Shown: one piece after another, positions 1-6,588 of the stretch
Layout of the letters: each line of letters starts with the position of its first letter
Numbering within the stretch: position 1 is the stretch's first letter
Source of the DNA: an uncultured cyanobacterium
GTDB lineage: Bacteria > Cyanobacteriota > Cyanobacteriia > Cyanobacteriales > Geitlerinemataceae
NCBI GenBank assembly: GCA_937121005.1
Contig: CAKZKB010000093.1
Span: 1-16,951 of the forward strand
Reading direction: 5' to 3'
Length of the DNA: 16,951 nt
The notes under the pieces: generated by a model
Seen by the model: the letters and a program-made list of their open reading frames with translations, nothing else
Told to the model about the DNA's origin: nothing
Database searches by the model: none
Translations under genes and position numbers: made by a program

Positions 1-136
1 CAGGTAATAGTGCCGTACTCAGCTAGATCGTAGTATAGCACATTATTGGCCACCGCTAAAAGCGCGATTCACCTGACGGTAGAATCGTAGGATGCGCGGC
101 GGTTTTGCTCAATTAAGTATAAATACTCAGTCAAGT

Positions 137-156
137 TACCCCTAACGTTATGGGTA
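137..156. promoter_or_regulatory. Imperfect 20-bp palindrome (copy 1), candidate protein-binding site
   Basis: The sequence TACCCCTAACGTTATGGGTA is an inverted repeat with one mismatched pair, centred on AACGTT. It lies 82 bases before the ATG of the ParB-like gene. A second copy at 1841-1860 is a perfect palindrome, and the two match at 23 of 24 positions when the shared flanks are included (134-157 and 1838-1861). Both are upstream of plus-strand genes at similar distance. This form suits a dimeric DNA-binding protein: an operator, or a parS-like site for the neighbouring ParB-like protein. It does not match the classical chromosomal parS sequence. Function is inferred. Confidence 0.5.
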
Positions 157-200
157 GCAACGATCCTGGATGCTGAAAATTTTGTATATATGGTAGACTA

Positions 201-208
201 GCGATCGC
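201..208. repeat. HIP1 octamer GCGATCGC (representative copy)
   Basis: This is the first of many GCGATCGC palindromes in the window; others are at 824-831 and 1906-1913. Many more copies with the CGATCG core lie inside the coding regions. HIP1 is a highly over-represented dispersed octamer in many cyanobacterial genomes, and it is the main evidence used here for the taxonomic placement. Confidence 0.85.
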
Positions 209-238
209 GATTGCCCCTAGTTTACGAACTTCCCAAAA

Positions 239-1078
239 ATGGAGACCACAACTACTCTTCCCCTAGAAGCGATTCAACTGCCCGCGCAACAACCGCGACG
301 ATACTTCGATCCGGTAAAGCTGTCGCAGCTAGCCGAGTCCGTGAAGCACAATGGCATATTAGAGCCGATCCTAGTTCGCCCCCTGGGAGAGTCAAAATAC
401 GAGTTAGTGGTTGGGGAACGGCGCTATCGCTCGGCACAACAAGTTGGCTTAGCAGAAATTCCCGTTACGGTTAAAAAGCTAACGGACGAAGAAGCCCTGC
501 AAATTTCCCTGATCGAGAACTTGCAACGGGAAGACCTCAACCCCATCGAAGAAACGGAAGGGATCTTGTTATTACTGTCGGTGCGCCTCGGTTTATCGGT
601 TAAATCGGTGAGTTCGCTGCTCTATCAACTGCAAAACCAAACAAAAAACAAAGTCACCGATAAAGTCGATCCGCGATCGACAAAAACGGTCAATAAAGTG
701 TTTGAAGAATTGGGAGGCATGAATTGGGAGTCCTTTGTCAAAAATCGCCTTCCCTTACTGAACCTCCCCTCCGATGTCTTGGAGGTGCTGCGTCAAGGAA
801 AAATTGCTTATACCAAAGCCAAGGCGATCGCGACGGTAAAAGATGAAGAGGTTCGCAAAGAGTTACTGCAAACCGCGATCGAGGAGAATCTTTCCTTAGC
901 AGCGATTAAAGAGATGTTGAAACAACTGAAGCCGTCTCCCGATCGCACCACTCCCGATTCTGAAATCAAAGACATCAGTCGTCGCTTGAGCAAGGCTAAA
1001 CTTTGGGAGCAGGATCCGCAGCGATGGGAAAAGGTGCGGGAATATTTAACTCAAATTGATATGCTGCTAACTGAATAA
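239..1078 (+). CDS. Orphan ParB/RepB/Spo0J-family DNA-binding protein
   Basis: 279 residues. The N-terminal half is a ParB/Srx-type domain. GERRYR at residues 59-64 matches the nucleotide-binding C-motif of ParB CTPases, and ENLQREDLNPIEE at 93-105 matches the second conserved ParB motif, which precedes the helix-turn-helix region. In known ParB proteins these motifs bind CTP and allow clamp-like sliding from a parS site; the HTH binds DNA. The middle (about 106-230) is helical with an Asn/Lys-rich linker near 132-150, and the C-terminus is charged and helical. No parA lies beside it, so a role in chromosome segregation is unlikely to be direct. It may be a plasmid-derived or regulatory ParB paralogue. 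The ATG at 239 was chosen because the ParB homology starts at once (LPLEAIQLP); no clear Shine-Dalgarno precedes it. The palindrome 137-156 upstream is a candidate site for it. Confidence 0.85.
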   Translation: METTTTLPLEAIQLPAQQPRRYFDPVKLSQLAESVKHNGILEPILVRPLGESKYELVVGERRYRSAQQVGLAEIPVTVKKLTDEEALQISLIENLQREDLNPIEETEGILLLLSVRLGLSVKSVSSLLYQLQNQTKNKVTDKVDPRSTKTVNKVFEELGGMNWESFVKNRLPLLNLPSDVLEVLRQGKIAYTKAKAIATVKDEEVRKELLQTAIEENLSLAAIKEMLKQLKPSPDRTTPDSEIKDISRRLSKAKLWEQDPQRWEKVREYLTQIDMLLTE

Positions 1079-1122
1079 ACTTGTATCTTGCCAAGGCATT
1101 ATTCACCCTAAACTTACTCTGA

Positions 1123-1686
1123 TTATTCTAATAACCAAGCAAATAAACGATCTACAGTTAACTCTAATTCTCTGGCAAATTCTGGAACAGGTAAAATCAA
1201 GTCTGACTCATCAAAAATCTCAGTTGTTTTGTTCGGAACATAAACTAAAACAGATTTTTCTTGAGGATCGATCAGCCATCCCATTTGAGTATCATGTTTT
1301 AAAGTATGGAGGATCTTTTTAATAACCTTTGTTTGGCTTTGTTCAGGAGAAAGAATTTCAATCATCCAGTCGGGTGAACCTGAAAAAATATTGGCAACTT
1401 CACCGTTTTCTTTGCGAGAAATTCGTTTCCAAGTATAAACGGAAACATCAGGAACGATAGCTCGTCCGTCAAAGTTACAGCGTAATTCAGGAAAAGCACG
1501 GGCAATCTTTTTAGACCGGAGTGCTGCATTGATAAATGGTATTAAGTCGCCTTGAATTGCGCTATGCTCTCCCTGTGGCATTGGCTTTTGAATGATTACT
1601 CCATCGATATATTCGCTGGCTGGTTCGGTTTCAGGTTGTTGTAAAAACTCTTCAAGGGTGAGAGGTTTAGTTAGAGTGCTTACCAT
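1123..1686 (-). CDS. Uma2-family (DUF820) putative endonuclease
   Basis: 187 residues, the usual length for Uma2. The family has a PD-(D/E)XK nuclease fold, is abundant in cyanobacteria, and its biological role is unknown. Visible family landmarks: EYIDGVIIQKP near 25-35, VPD with Asp80, IEILSP with Glu110, the basic QSQTKVIKK (117-125), and QMGWLIDPQEKSVLVY (134-149). Asp80, Glu110 and a lysine in 120-124 are the likely metal-site residues. The gene is convergent with the ParB-like gene (44 bases between stop codons, no terminator hairpin seen) and divergent from the next Uma2 gene. The ATG on the minus strand at 1686 agrees with the usual Uma2 N-terminus. Confidence 0.85.
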   Translation of the reverse strand: MVSTLTKPLTLEEFLQQPETEPASEYIDGVIIQKPMPQGEHSAIQGDLIPFINAALRSKKIARAFPELRCNFDGRAIVPDVSVYTWKRISRKENGEVANIFSGSPDWMIEILSPEQSQTKVIKKILHTLKHDTQMGWLIDPQEKSVLVYVPNKTTEIFDESDLILPVPEFARELELTVDRLFAWLLE

Positions 1687-1750
1687 TTAAAATAACCTAG
1701 TCATTTCACTGAATTGGATATTAATTATCATTGTATCCCAAGTTTCAGGC

Positions 1751-1766
1751 AGGAACCCGGTTTCTT
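1751..1766. repeat. Possible dispersed CCCGG-centred palindromic element
   Basis: AGGAACCCGGTTTCTT is an imperfect inverted repeat around AACCCGGTT in the non-coding space between the divergent Uma2 genes (1687-1923). Similar AGAAACCCGGTTTCT-type elements recur between genes in some filamentous cyanobacteria (from memory, not checked). A 13-base inverted pair with one mismatch (1709-1721 against 1797-1809) flanks it. No coding potential is apparent between 1687 and 1923. Confidence 0.25.
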
Positions 1767-1840
1767 CAATCTCCTTTAACCAGGCTTTTATGGCTGATAT
1801 CAAATTCAGTTGATTGGGTATCAATAATATTTAATGGAGT

Positions 1841-1860
1841 TACCCATAACGTTATGGGTA
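1841..1860. promoter_or_regulatory. Perfect 20-bp palindrome (copy 2), candidate protein-binding site
   Basis: TACCCATAACGTTATGGGTA is its own reverse complement over all 20 bases. It lies 63 bases upstream of the GTG start of the plus-strand Uma2 gene (75 before its ATG alternative). Copy 1 at 137-156 differs at a single base. A perfect 20-mer palindrome is unlikely by chance in an interval this short, and repetition before two different genes supports a shared regulator or ParB-like binding site. It is followed by GTAGT-type short direct repeats at 1857-1873. Confidence 0.6.
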
Positions 1861-1923
1861 GTGTAGTGTAGGGTGATGAGTAGTATTGTGGGTTGAGGTT
1901 GACGGGCGATCGCGTACATTCAA

Positions 1924-2529
1924 GTGGTGACAGCAATGATAAGTCAAATTTCGGAACAGCAAGAGTTAGCGAACCGCGATCGCGGTTTAGTCTTGTCGGG
2001 GATTAACTGGGAGCAGTTTAAAGAGTTAGAAGCATCTTTTGATTCCATTCCCGGAGTGCGGCTTATTTATTTAGGTGGAGTATTGGAAATTTTGATTTTA
2101 GGAAGCGAGCATGAGTATTATAAGCGCACCATCAGTTTGCTACTGGAAGCCTATATGCGATCGCGTTCGATCCGGTTTTATAGCAGAGGGAGTGCGACGT
2201 TAGGAGATACCCAGAAAACCGTGCAGAAAGAACCCGACGAATCTTATAACATTGAAAAACAAAAACCCCTACCCGATCTGGTTATCGAAATTGTTGTCAC
2301 CAATAGGAGTGTAGGTACGTTAGAAATCTATCAAAGAATTGGCATTCCTGAAGTTTGGTTTTGGGAAGACGGTTCGCTACAAGTTTATTCTTTGCAAGAA
2401 ACTTATCAACTGAGCGATCGCAGTCGCTTACTTCCCAATCTCGATTTAGAGTTATTCAACAAATATGTGCGTTACCACGACCAATACGATGCAGTCAGCG
2501 AATTTTTAAACGAGTTATCTCATCAGTAG
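1924..2529 (+). CDS. Uma2-family (DUF820) putative endonuclease
   Basis: 201 residues from the GTG at 1924; a second GTG (1927) and an ATG (1936) are possible starts and no Shine-Dalgarno separates them. The body is typical Uma2: SGINWEQF near 25-32, GVLEILILGSEHEYYK (52-67), EPDESY (103-108), LPDLVIEIV (116-124) and IPEVWFWEDG (141-150). Asp105 and Glu122 fit the acidic metal-site positions. The usual lysine in the segment before EIY appears to be replaced (SVGTLEIY, Thr132), so activity may be reduced. It is preceded by the palindrome 1841-1860 and followed, 15 bases on, by a truncated Uma2 gene, so the two were probably co-transcribed. Confidence 0.83.
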   Translation: MVTAMISQISEQQELANRDRGLVLSGINWEQFKELEASFDSIPGVRLIYLGGVLEILILGSEHEYYKRTISLLLEAYMRSRSIRFYSRGSATLGDTQKTVQKEPDESYNIEKQKPLPDLVIEIVVTNRSVGTLEIYQRIGIPEVWFWEDGSLQVYSLQETYQLSDRSRLLPNLDLELFNKYVRYHDQYDAVSEFLNELSHQ

Positions 2530-2544
2530 TAAAGGAAAGATGCA

Positions 2545-2787
2545 ATGCTTCCGAAAACTGAGCCAAAATTGACAACGCTAGAAAGTGGCGATCGCCTATC
2601 TCGGGTTGAATTCGAGCGCCGCTATCGGTTGCTACCTGAGATTAAAAAAGCAGAATTAATTGAAGGAGTCGTTTACGTGGCATCTCCCTTAAGGTATCGG
2701 CAGCACGGGCAACCTCATAGCGATATGATGACTTGGTTGGGGGTTTACCGTGCAGCAACTCCTAGGTGCGATCGTCCTCAGTGTTGA
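2545..2787 (+). pseudogene. Truncated Uma2-family gene, N-terminal part only
   Basis: 80 codons with a good ribosome site (AAGGAAAG ending about 5 bases before the ATG). The start is typical of a Uma2 subfamily: FERRYRLLPEIKKAELIEG (residues 24-42), then VYVASPLRYRQHGQPHSDMM and TWLGVYRAATP. A full Uma2 protein is about 190 residues and carries its catalytic Asp, Glu and Lys in the second half. Here the homology stops after ATP (about base 2763) and the frame closes at 2787 with an unrelated tail, so the catalytic half is missing. It is probably a non-functional remnant left by a deletion or replacement just before the nuclease-like gene at 2808. Confidence 0.7.
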
Positions 2788-2796
2788 CAAGACTCC

Positions 2797-2802
2797 AGGA
2801 AG
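2797..2802 (+). promoter_or_regulatory. Shine-Dalgarno fixing the start at 2808
   Basis: AGGAAG stands 5 bases before the ATG at 2808. The same reading frame is open back to a GTG at 2766, but that codon has no such site and lies inside the Uma2 remnant. The ATG at 2808 is therefore preferred. Confidence 0.6.
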
Positions 2803-2807
2803 AATCA

Positions 2808-3428
2808 ATGGGATTCAACAGCTACAAGAATATTGAATCGGTCTTCAATGATTTCTCACTCACTTATACGGAAGCCAATTTCATTCAAGAACTACCTTTT
2901 GAACCCGAGCCTTTCTTTCTATCTCGCTTGCAGATCGCGCTTCAAGATGGTGTTGTTTTTAACTCAGAATACGCTATTTGCGAAAATATTATTTCCCCGA
3001 TCCTCAAAGAAATTTGGATAACCTACAAGGATCGATTGCAGCTTTGGAGCCATCATCCCTTAAACTACAATGAAACCCTGTCTGGTGTCCCCGATTATAT
3101 TGTTGCTCAACGCTCTTCAAGAGGAAAAATTATTTTAGGACAGCCCTATCTAATTTTAGTCGAGGCCAAAAAAGATAACTTCGATGAGGGATGGGCACAA
3201 TGTGTGGCTGAGTTAGTCGCCGCACAGAAATTGAACGAGAATGTATCTTCCAAAACGGTGTTCGGGATCGTTTCTAACGGCAAATTGTGGGAATTTGGGA
3301 AACTGGAAAGTGAAACGTTGACGAAAAATACCCGATTTTATAGTCTAGAGGAACTGAGGCTTCTGATGAATGCAATTAACTATGTTTTTTCCGAGAGCGT
3401 TAAGTTAATAGAATCAATAAAGCCATGA
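2808..3428 (+). CDS. Small PD-(D/E)XK-type protein of unknown function
   Basis: 206 residues from the preferred ATG. I do not recognise a named family with a proven role. The central part carries a PD-(D/E)XK-like signature: SGVPDY (92-97, Asp96) followed by a strand ending LILVEAKK (115-122), giving Asp96, Glu119 and Lys121. NFDEGWAQCVAELVAAQ (124-140) follows as an amphipathic helix with a Gln, as in many nuclease-fold proteins. FGIVSNGKLWEFGKL near the end resembles the strand region seen in type I restriction R-subunit N-terminal and related domains. No membrane segment or partner methylase is present. It lies directly after a broken Uma2 gene and before a short remnant, suggesting that it arrived by insertion. 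Nuclease activity is inferred from the motif only. Confidence 0.65.
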   Translation: MGFNSYKNIESVFNDFSLTYTEANFIQELPFEPEPFFLSRLQIALQDGVVFNSEYAICENIISPILKEIWITYKDRLQLWSHHPLNYNETLSGVPDYIVAQRSSRGKIILGQPYLILVEAKKDNFDEGWAQCVAELVAAQKLNENVSSKTVFGIVSNGKLWEFGKLESETLTKNTRFYSLEELRLLMNAINYVFSESVKLIESIKP

Positions 3429-3510
3429 CGATCGCGATGCTAAAATTGCCTTAGCTTCTATTCCTGTTGAAATCGCGATCCCCGATCTCTATCATCGAGT
3501 TGAGTTTTGA
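3421..3510 (+). pseudogene. C-terminal remnant of a lost gene (possibly Uma2)
   Basis: An open stretch without its own start overlaps the end of the nuclease-like gene and runs to TGA at 3508-3510. It reads as a plausible protein end, with ALASIPVEIAIPDLYHRVEF just before the stop. That hydrophobic, Pro-rich ending resembles the C-termini of some Uma2 proteins, though this is judged from memory. If so, it may be the far end of the gene whose front is at 2545-2787. The following bases (3511-3585) hold nothing recognisable. Confidence 0.3.
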
Positions 3511-3585
3511 GATTCCTCTACTTCTTAAGAAAGTCGCCGATTGCGTATTGATACTGGATATCCTCCACTGCCTAAACGAGACATA

Positions 3586-4893
3586 ATGTACTGTCAAAAA
3601 TTGCTCGATAAAATTGATGGTGGCACAGCGATCGTCGGAGCCATTGGCTTGGGATATGCCGGATTGCCGATCGCGCTGCGATTTGTGGATGTCGGCTATC
3701 GCGTCATCGGTTTTGATATCGATCCGGAAAAGGTCGATCGCCTCAATCGTGGGGAAAGTTATATTGCCCACATTGATTCTAGTACAGTTAGTGAATCGGT
3801 CAGTAAAGGATTTACTGCCACCACTGACTTTTCTCGCCTTGCTGAAGTCGATGCCATTCTGATTTGCGTTCCTACCCCCCTCAACCAATACCGAGAACCG
3901 GATTTAAGCTACGTCAATAACACGGCAGAAACCGCAGCCCAATATTTGCACCCCGGCCAGTTAATTTCCTTAGAAAGTACCACATATCCAGGAACCACAG
4001 ACGAAGAGGTGCGATCGCGTTTAGAAGCCTCCGGTTTAACCGTCGGGGAAGAGATTTTTCTGGTTTACTCTCCCGAACGCGAAGATCCGGGCAACCCATC
4101 TTTTGTCACTAAAACTATTCCTAAAATTTGCGGCGGTGTCACTGAAAATTGCTTGCAGCTTGGAGTGGCACTCTACCAAAAAGTGGTCGATCGCGTGGTT
4201 CCCGTCAGTTCGGCACGCACCGCCGAAATGACCAAACTGCTCGAAAACATTCATCGCGCTGTGAATATTGGCTTAGTCAACGAAATGAAAATCGTGGCCG
4301 ACAAAATGGGTATCGATATTCACGAAACCATTCGCGCCGCCGCCACCAAACCCTTTGGTTTTACGCCCTACTATCCGGGCCCGGGTTGGGGCGGACATTG
4401 CATTCCCATCGATCCGTTTTACCTCACTTGGAAAGCCCGAGAATACGGTGTTAACGCTCGTTTTATCGAATTAGCAGGAGAAGTGAATCGGGGGATGCCC
4501 CAGTGGGTGGTTGCCAAAGTGGCCGACGCGCTCAACGATCGCGGCAAACCGCTCAAAAATAGCCGCATTCTGATTCTCGGCATTGCTTACAAAAAGAATG
4601 TCGATGATGTTAGGGAATCGCCCGCCATCCAGGTTATGGAACTGTTAGCCGCCAAACAAGCCGATATTTCCTATAGCGATCCCTACGTGCCAACATTCCC
4701 GAAAATGCGCGAGCATCAGTTCGATTTAGCGAGTGTCGAAATCAGTGCCGAAACCATTCGCGATCGCGATTGCTTGATTTTAACAACCCATCACGATGCC
4801 TTCGACTACGACTTCATTCGCGAAAATGCGACCCTAATTGTCGATACGCGCGGGGTGTACAGCGATACCTACGATAACGTGATTAAAGCATGA
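3586..4893 (+). CDS. WbpA/UDP-GlcNAc-type nucleotide-sugar 6-dehydrogenase
   Basis: 435 residues, typical length. Enzymes of this family oxidise C6 of a UDP-sugar (or GDP-mannose) to the uronic acid with two NAD+. Visible: Rossmann GAIGLGYAGLPIA (18-30; GxGxxG at 21-26) and Asp44 in GFDID, which prefers NAD; SLESTTYPGTTDE and YSPEREDPGN; TAEMTKLLENIHRAVNIGL (the lysine-containing active-site helix); YYPGPGWGGHCIPIDP with catalytic Cys272; and ILILGIAYKKNVDDVRESPA opening the UDP-binding C-terminal domain. The YSPEREDPGN and PFGFTPYYPGPG signatures fit the WbpA/WbpO group (UDP-GlcNAc or UDP-GalNAc) better than plain UDP-glucose dehydrogenase. The frame is open back to a TTG at 3541, but the ATG at 3586 suits the family N-terminus. 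It is the first gene of the operon and its stop overlaps the next start (ATGA). Confidence 0.9.
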   Translation: MYCQKLLDKIDGGTAIVGAIGLGYAGLPIALRFVDVGYRVIGFDIDPEKVDRLNRGESYIAHIDSSTVSESVSKGFTATTDFSRLAEVDAILICVPTPLNQYREPDLSYVNNTAETAAQYLHPGQLISLESTTYPGTTDEEVRSRLEASGLTVGEEIFLVYSPEREDPGNPSFVTKTIPKICGGVTENCLQLGVALYQKVVDRVVPVSSARTAEMTKLLENIHRAVNIGLVNEMKIVADKMGIDIHETIRAAATKPFGFTPYYPGPGWGGHCIPIDPFYLTWKAREYGVNARFIELAGEVNRGMPQWVVAKVADALNDRGKPLKNSRILILGIAYKKNVDDVRESPAIQVMELLAAKQADISYSDPYVPTFPKMREHQFDLASVEISAETIRDRDCLILTTHHDAFDYDFIRENATLIVDTRGVYSDTYDNVIKA

Positions 4894-5585
4894 ATAAAAA
4901 TCGCGATCGAGTCGATATCCGCATTTTCATTCAGGCTCGCATGAGTTCGAGTCGGTTTCCCGGTAAAGTGCTGGCTCCGTTTCGGGGTCAGCCGATCGTC
5001 GCTAACTTGGTGCGATCGGTGCAAACCGTTATCCCTCGCGATCGTCTCGTGGTGGCCACCAGCACCGAACCATCCGACGATCCCCTGGCCGTTTATCTCG
5101 AAAGTTTGGACGTTCCTGTATTTCGCGGTTCTCTCGACGACGTATTCGGACGCTTTCAAGCCTGCTTGCAAGCCTTTCCGTGCCAGAAATTCGTGCGAAT
5201 TTGTGCCGACAGTCCTCTCCTGAATGCCGACTTACTCGCCATTGTCATTGAGAAAGCAAAAACCACGAACGCCGATCTGGTGACGAATGTTTTTCCGCGC
5301 AGCTTTCCCGTCGGTCAAAGCATGGAAGCGATCGACGCTCGCACTTTTGCTAATCTCGATCGCGACTCGTTTTCCCCCGAAGAACGCGAACATCTCACAG
5401 CCTTTTACTATCGCCACCCCCAAGCCTTTACCATCGTCAACATTTCTTCTACAACCCCTAAGTTGGCAGGAACTCGCCACGCCGTCGATACCCTCGAAGA
5501 CCTGCGACGCTTGGAACATCTTCCCCCCATCGCTTGTCGGTTAACCGCCGACGGTACAGTTGAATTTACCATTAGGGAAGGATAA
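4890..5585 (+). CDS. SpsF/NeuA-like cytidylyltransferase
   Basis: 231 residues. Members of this family transfer CMP from CTP to a sugar acid or other sugar, often a nonulosonic acid made by the NeuB-family enzyme in the same cluster. The nucleotide-binding signature FIQARMSSSRFPGK is at 13-26 (Arg17, Arg22, Lys26), and RICADSPLLNADLL (about 94-107) matches the metal-binding DxP-type segment of SpsF. The rest, with LAGTRHAVDTLEDL near the end, also follows SpsF rather than the longer NeuA. The start overlaps the dehydrogenase stop by 4 bases, a sign of translational coupling. The donor may be CMP-linked; the exact sugar cannot be read from the sequence. Confidence 0.8.
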   Translation: MNKNRDRVDIRIFIQARMSSSRFPGKVLAPFRGQPIVANLVRSVQTVIPRDRLVVATSTEPSDDPLAVYLESLDVPVFRGSLDDVFGRFQACLQAFPCQKFVRICADSPLLNADLLAIVIEKAKTTNADLVTNVFPRSFPVGQSMEAIDARTFANLDRDSFSPEEREHLTAFYYRHPQAFTIVNISSTTPKLAGTRHAVDTLEDLRRLEHLPPIACRLTADGTVEFTIREG

Positions 5586-5589
5586 GTTT

Positions 5590-6588
5590 ATGGCACAAAA
5601 ACTAGGAGTCGCCGTTGTCGGTTTGGGAGTCGGAGAACAACACGCCCGCACCTACGCCCGCCTAGACGAATGCGAACTGCGATGGCTGTACGATTTAGAT
5701 GGCGATCGCGCCCGCAGGCTGGCTCGAGAATTAGGAGCGGGAAACGTCGCCGAGAATTACGACACCATTCTCCGCGATCCTGATGTGGAGATCGTCTCCA
5801 TCGCCTCCTACGACGACGCGCACGCCGAGCAAACCATCGCCGCCTTCAACGCCCGCAAGCACGTCTTCGTCGAAAAACCCCTGTGTCAGTCCGTCGCCCA
5901 ACTGCAAGCGATCGCCGCCGCCCGCGCCCCCCATCCCCACCTGCAACTGGCCTCTAACTTGGTACTGCGGGCCGCCCCCCTGTACCGATGGCTGCAAAAT
6001 GCCGTCGAGAACGGACAGTTAGGACAGATCTACGCCATCGACGGCGACTATCTCTACGGTCGCCTGCACAAAATTACTGAGGGATGGCGCAACAATGTCG
6101 AAAACTATTCCGTCATGCAAGGGGGCGGCATTCACATGGTGGACTTGATGCTGCGGCTGGCCCGAGAGCGGCCCGCCACCGTCAGCGCTCGGGGAAATCG
6201 CATTTGCACCCGAGACACCGCCTTCCGCTATAACGACTATGTGTGTGCTACATTTGAGTTTGCCTCTGGACTCATCGGGCGGATCGGTGCCAATTTTGGC
6301 TGCGTTCACCGACACCAGCACGTTTTGCGGGTGTTCGGAACCGAGGGGACGGCTATCTACGACGATCGCGGAGCGCGGTTGCATACCAGCCGGGATCCGG
6401 CACTTCTGGCCGCACCGTTGGATCTGTCCCCCTTTCCCACCTCCAAAGGCGATTTGATTCCCGCGTTTGTCGAGTCGGTACGCGATCGCCAACCCGCCAG
6501 CAGCAACGAATTTGACCTGATGAACGTCTGTATTGCCGCCGATCGCGCCCTAGAAACCCAAACCTCGATCGCCATTGAGTATCTCTAA
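5590..6588 (+). CDS. Gfo/Idh/MocA-family NAD(P)-dependent sugar oxidoreductase
   Basis: 333 residues. The N-terminal Rossmann domain opens with VAVVGLGVGEQHA (7-19), followed by YDLD (34-37) and the family EKP motif FVEKPL (93-98; Lys96 is the usual catalytic lysine). The C-terminal domain carries VMQGGGIHMVDLM (175-187), with His182 and Asp185 in the expected catalytic positions. Relatives in surface-sugar clusters (WbpB, PtmF) oxidise C3 of a UDP-uronic acid or act on other nucleotide sugars. With the 6-dehydrogenase upstream and the aminotransferase downstream, a WbpB-like role (3-keto intermediate) is reasonable but not proven. The frame is open back to a GTG-less 5560 position; the ATG at 5590, five bases after the upstream stop, gives the correct N-terminus. 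Codon third positions are unusually C-rich compared with the left flank. Confidence 0.85.
   Translation: MAQKLGVAVVGLGVGEQHARTYARLDECELRWLYDLDGDRARRLARELGAGNVAENYDTILRDPDVEIVSIASYDDAHAEQTIAAFNARKHVFVEKPLCQSVAQLQAIAAARAPHPHLQLASNLVLRAAPLYRWLQNAVENGQLGQIYAIDGDYLYGRLHKITEGWRNNVENYSVMQGGGIHMVDLMLRLARERPATVSARGNRICTRDTAFRYNDYVCATFEFASGLIGRIGANFGCVHRHQHVLRVFGTEGTAIYDDRGARLHTSRDPALLAAPLDLSPFPTSKGDLIPAFVESVRDRQPASSNEFDLMNVCIAADRALETQTSIAIEYL

Larger units (their letters stand above)
1..238. other. Non-coding leader upstream of parB-like gene
   Basis: No gene is supported in this stretch. It contains an imperfect 20-bp palindrome (137-156), an AT-rich segment at 181-191 that could hold a -10 element, and a HIP1 octamer at 201-208. 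No convincing -35 partner was found, so no promoter is called. It is unknown what lies further left. Confidence 0.5.

Noticed and set aside
181..194. Possible -10 box (TATATA) for the ParB-like gene
   Set aside because: No -35 element at proper spacing; AT-rich non-coding sequence gives such hits by chance.
1088..1097. TGCCAAGGCA as a terminator between the convergent genes
   Set aside because: The stem is too short and there is no loop or T-tract.
1810..1824. Small hairpin TTGAT/ATCAA as terminator or operator
   Set aside because: Five-base AT-rich stem without a T-run; too weak.
2751..2836. Alternative frame after the Uma2 break reading a short peptide ending near 2836
   Set aside because: No recognisable homology and no start; it may be decayed sequence but cannot be supported.
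3541..3585. Extended N-terminus of the dehydrogenase from a TTG codon, and a promoter in the same stretch
   Set aside because: The family N-terminus fits ATG 3586, and candidate -35/-10 pairs have wrong spacing.
5731..6022. Long open frames on the other strand and in other frames inside the Gfo/Idh gene
   Set aside because: Shadow frames caused by C-rich third positions; low-complexity Pro/Ser or Gly/Val translations with no family likeness.
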